The notes beneath the pieces are model-generated. The model worked only from the letters and a program-made list of their open reading frames with translations. It had not been told where the DNA came from and did no database searches. Positions 61,811-64,000 of a stretch of 64,000 nucleotides of DNA are shown here, in pieces (positions within the stretch are counted from its first letter, which is position 1; each line of letters begins with the position of its first letter). Both the position numbers and the translations under genes were made by a program. The DNA is from Paraburkholderia sp. BL10I2N1 (GTDB lineage Bacteria > Pseudomonadota > Gammaproteobacteria > Burkholderiales > Burkholderiaceae). The DNA lies in NCBI RefSeq assembly GCF_004361815.1, contig NZ_SNWA01000002.1, positions 310,001-374,000 of the forward strand. Reading direction: 5' to 3'.

Positions 61811-62251
61811 TTAGTCATATTGGTGATGTTTGTGATGGCGCTTGCCCGGTCGGTAGCCGCGGGCATAGTCGTCCGCGTACGAGTTGGACCGCGAGATGTT
61901 GCCGCCAAGCGCTGAACCCGCGCCGCCGCCCACGGCCGCGCCGACGAGGCCTCCGGCGCGGCCGCCCATGGCATTGCCTGCCGCCGTGCCGGCGCCGCCG
62001 CCGAGCGCGCCGCCGACGATGGCGCCTGTGCGCTCCCTGCGGTTTGACGTGACTGCGCCGCCGGCACCGCCGCCGACTGCACCGCCAATGACGGCACCCG
62101 TGCTGCCGCCTACTGCGCCACCAACGGCAGCACCGGCCACGCCGCCGAGCGCGCCGCCAAGAGCGTTGTTCATATCGCCGGCCACTGCCGGCAACGACGC
62201 CGCAGCGGTGAGCGCTGCAATGGCAACAATCTGGATGATTCTCTTCGACAT
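61811..62251 (-). CDS. Glycine-zipper domain protein with signal peptide
   Basis: The 146-residue protein starts at ATG 62251 and has a signal peptide (MSKRIIQIVAIAALTAAASLPAVAGD). The rest is dominated by GxxxG-type repeats (NNALGGALGGVAGAAVGGAVGG; GAVIGGAVGGGAGGAV; GGALGGGAGTAAGNAMGGRAGGLVG), a glycine zipper that can insert into membranes. It ends in a basic His-rich tail (KRHHKHHQYD). Such exported proteins are linked to envelope stress but have no clear function. Low-complexity sequence makes the frame on the opposite strand also appear open. Confidence 0.82.
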   Translation of the reverse strand: MSKRIIQIVAIAALTAAASLPAVAGDMNNALGGALGGVAGAAVGGAVGGSTGAVIGGAVGGGAGGAVTSNRRERTGAIVGGALGGGAGTAAGNAMGGRAGGLVGAAVGGGAGSALGGNISRSNSYADDYARGYRPGKRHHKHHQYD

Positions 62252-62511
62252 AAAAAGGCTTTCGTTTTTGGGACGGCGCCGAGTATAACCGGCCCTCCGA
62301 AAGGCTGTTGTAACTCGTCGGTTCCACCTCGGTAAGAGGTGTAACAAAATGATCCGGTGGGTTTTTTAGCGAGACGCTGACGGCACCGCGGTATCGGCCT
62401 CTCTGCCGGCGTCGAGCCTGGTGTGGCACTGATGGCAGAAGGCGACAGATGTCCGTGATGTCGCGACAAGCATCGATTTGGCGCATTGCGGTCGTTCGCG
62501 CCTGCGACTTT

Positions 62512-62620
62512 CTACGTACCGGACGCGACCAGATAGTGCGTAAGCGCCTCCCATCGCTTGAGGCTATAGTCGTGTGCCATCGCCATCGCCATCGCGACGC
62601 GCCGAACATGTTCGGCGGGG
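62512..62620 (-). pseudogene. Possible IS66 transposase scrap
   Basis: On the minus strand AHDYSLKRWEALTHYL matches the conserved KAIDYSLKRWEALTHYL-type segment of IS66 TnpC, followed after five codons by a stop. Sequence before it does not resemble IS66. It is either a tiny relic or a chance likeness. Confidence 0.35.
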
Positions 62621-63000
62621 GAAAGTCCGTTTCCTGGGTGGAGCAGACGTCCAAACGTCCGTGTGAAGGCGCCGGCCAACGGCCGGAGATGGCCGAACCC
62701 GGTCTGACATAGATCGGCCGGCGTGGTCGGGTCGTTGGTCAGCTGCGTCGGTCAGCAGCCGACCCCTTGCCGTCATTCGAGTCTGCGCCACGGCAACGGC
62801 TGTTTTCGAAGTCCAGCGGCCACTCGCGGTAGAAAGATACGGTATGTCGCAGCGAACTGCGTAATCACTCTGCGAAGTCGCCTTTGAAAATGCCGGGTCA
62901 TGATCGATTCCGCCTGCCTGCGCAGCGTGGGCAGGTGAATCTCAATAACGCAAGAGCGGCCATGCGTCTGAGAGCGCGGCCGACACGCCTGTTGATCCAC

Positions 63001-63021
63001 ATATAAAGGAATCCTTTATAT
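63001..63021. promoter_or_regulatory. Perfect 21-bp palindrome of unknown use
   Basis: ATATAAAGGA (63001-63010), a central A, and TCCTTTATAT (63012-63021). It is AT-rich in a GC-rich background, 310 bp before the BNR-repeat gene. It could be an operator, or a hairpin in RNA. Confidence 0.4.
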
Positions 63022-63330
63022 TGAGCGGCATTTCCCTTGCGTGGGCAACACCGTGTTTCTGCAAGCGCATACATGGTCTGGCCGCTCTTCCGCAAGTCCT
63101 ATACCACGTCAGTAACGGTGAGGACACCGCGTGATGAACTGGCATCCGTAATGAATTTTTCGCACAAATGCGGCTGCCGCGACCTAGTGTGTTTCTGCAG
63201 GTGTATTTCTTGGCGGGCGCCGCCAGTCGTTTTCGCACATGATCGACCGATCACGGTGCGAGAGTCATGGTGCCGGTGACGTACAGCCGGTTGTGCCAAG
63301 GCGTTTTATTCATATCGCGAGGGAACAAGA

Positions 63331-64000
63331 ATGAAATTCACTTCCAGACGCTTATCCCGTTTTGTTTCCCAGAGTCTCGCAGGCAGCGGCGTCATCGCGC
63401 TCGCGTGCGCGATCGGCCCAGGCGCCCACGCGCAAACGCTTGGTTCGCTCGTCCAGGTGGCGGCGGGCGATCCGTTCAGCGGATGCACTGCCGACCAGGT
63501 GCACGCGCAGGAGTCAGCATTCGGGAGCATCCTTTTTCCGGCCACGTCGATCGAGCCATGGATCGCGGCCGATCCGACCACGACCAACATCAGCACGGCT
63601 CGCCTCCTCGTCGGCCACCAGCAGGACCGCTGGGACGACGGTGGCTCGCGCGGGCTCGTCGGCGTCGTCTCCACGGATGGAGGCGGCAGCTGGACCAATT
63701 CAATTCCGACCGGCGTTACCGAATGCACCGGTGGCAAATTCGGTCGCGCCTCCGATCCCTGGGTAGACTTTGCGCAAGACGGAACGGCCTTCGTCATGTC
63801 GCTGGTCCTGGACCCCATGAAGCCGACGACTGCGTTTGGCGCACGAAATAGCGGGATGCTGGTTAGCCGCTCCGTCGACCACGGCACAACGTGGCAAGCT
63901 CCGGTTACGCTGACCCGTAACACTTCGCCGCACGTGCTGAATGACAAGAACTCGCTCACCGCCGATCCGACCGCGAACGGTAACGTCTATGCGGTGTGGG
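63331..64000 (+). CDS. Secreted BNR/Asp-box repeat protein, sialidase-like (cut by window edge)
   Basis: The frame opens at ATG 63331 after a GAGGGA ribosome site and runs off the window, giving 223 residues. It has a Sec signal peptide (to about residue 35, AHA|QTL) and a beta-propeller-like region with two Asp-box motifs: STDGGGSW and SVDHGTTW. The segment EPWIAADPTTTN ... LLVGHQQDRWDDGGSRGLVG is typical of exported exo-alpha-sialidase-like proteins of bacteria. Catalytic residues of true sialidases cannot be judged on this part, so the activity is open. Confidence 0.75.
   Translation, partial: MKFTSRRLSRFVSQSLAGSGVIALACAIGPGAHAQTLGSLVQVAAGDPFSGCTADQVHAQESAFGSILFPATSIEPWIAADPTTTNISTARLLVGHQQDRWDDGGSRGLVGVVSTDGGGSWTNSIPTGVTECTGGKFGRASDPWVDFAQDGTAFVMSLVLDPMKPTTAFGARNSGMLVSRSVDHGTTWQAPVTLTRNTSPHVLNDKNSLTADPTANGNVYAVW

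Larger units (their letters stand above)
62252..63330. other. 1.08-kb stretch without a confident gene
   Basis: The stretch contains a possible IS66 scrap (62512-62620) and a palindrome at 63001-63021. A minus-strand frame with a CHQCH haem-like motif (62366-62554) is too weak to call. The promoter of the BNR-repeat gene lies near 63290-63320. Confidence 0.45.

Noticed and set aside
61884-62288. 134-codon plus-strand Pro/Ala-rich frame opposite the glycine-zipper gene
   Set aside because: Mirror image of the low-complexity glycine-rich gene, which has a good signal peptide and start.
62366-62554. CHQCH motif suggesting a c-type cytochrome fragment
   Set aside because: A five-residue match in a 62-codon frame without signal peptide or other haem-protein features is not enough.

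Overview
The window looks like a chromosomal or megaplasmid segment of a high-GC betaproteobacterium of the Burkholderia/Paraburkholderia/Caballeronia group. This rests on codon bias, the porin type, the betaine gene set and several small Burkholderia-type proteins. No rRNA, tRNA or CRISPR array was seen.

Region 1 (1-33277) is an almost continuous quaternary-ammonium (osmolyte) catabolic island. It holds: carnitine degradation (carnitine dehydrogenase, 3-dehydrocarnitine cleavage enzyme, a binding protein, and the divergent activator CdhR); a porin; choline-O-sulfate hydrolysis (betC, a choline binding protein, a LysR regulator); purU; a long minus-strand run for glycine betaine uptake and demethylation (glyA, dipeptidase, DUF5943, dgcA, dgcB, etfA, etfB, gbcA, gbcB, an OpuAC-type binding protein); the activator gbdR; a B12-dependent ribonucleotide reductase; formaldehyde dehydrogenase fdhA; and betI-betB-betA. 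Together these carry choline sulfate and carnitine to glycine betaine and on to sarcosine, and they handle the released C1 units. Sarcosine oxidase and the ABC ATPase/permease are not in the window. All three ABC binding proteins are orphans, so they probably share one transporter core encoded elsewhere.

Region 2 (about 33.3-36.2 kb) is an insertion-sequence scrap heap: an IS3 remnant, a frameshifted IS5-type transposase, and an IS110 element with a structured leader, a 21-bp internal duplication and a late frameshift.

Region 3 (36.4-43.7 kb) holds accessory genes: a GSU2403-type nucleotidyltransferase behind two palindromic operators, a membrane diguanylate cyclase, a DUF2239-carotenoid oxygenase pair behind an ACCCGGGT promoter, and small hypothetical genes.

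Region 4 (43.9-49.9 kb) is a second IS cluster: repeats resembling IS21 ends, an intact ISL3 element with perfect target duplications and an A7 slippery heptamer, an IS3 element that splits a small membrane-protein gene and is flanked by 15-bp direct repeats, an IS5-type element, and a truncated LuxR-type regulator.

Region 5 (50.2-61.5 kb) is a branched acyl-CoA degradation cluster: nitroreductase, acyl-CoA synthetase, a relic of indolepyruvate ferredoxin oxidoreductase, acyl-CoA dehydrogenase, alpha-methylacyl-CoA racemase, TetR regulator, biotin-dependent carboxylase beta and alpha subunits, MaoC hydratase and a CitE-like lyase. Its layout parallels the leucine (liu) and acyclic terpene (atu) pathways, but with non-homologous hydratase and lyase families. 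Two matching inverted repeats sit in its divergent promoter. Region 6 (61.5-64.0 kb) contains a glycine-zipper protein, a possible IS66 scrap and the start of a secreted BNR/sialidase-like protein cut by the window edge.
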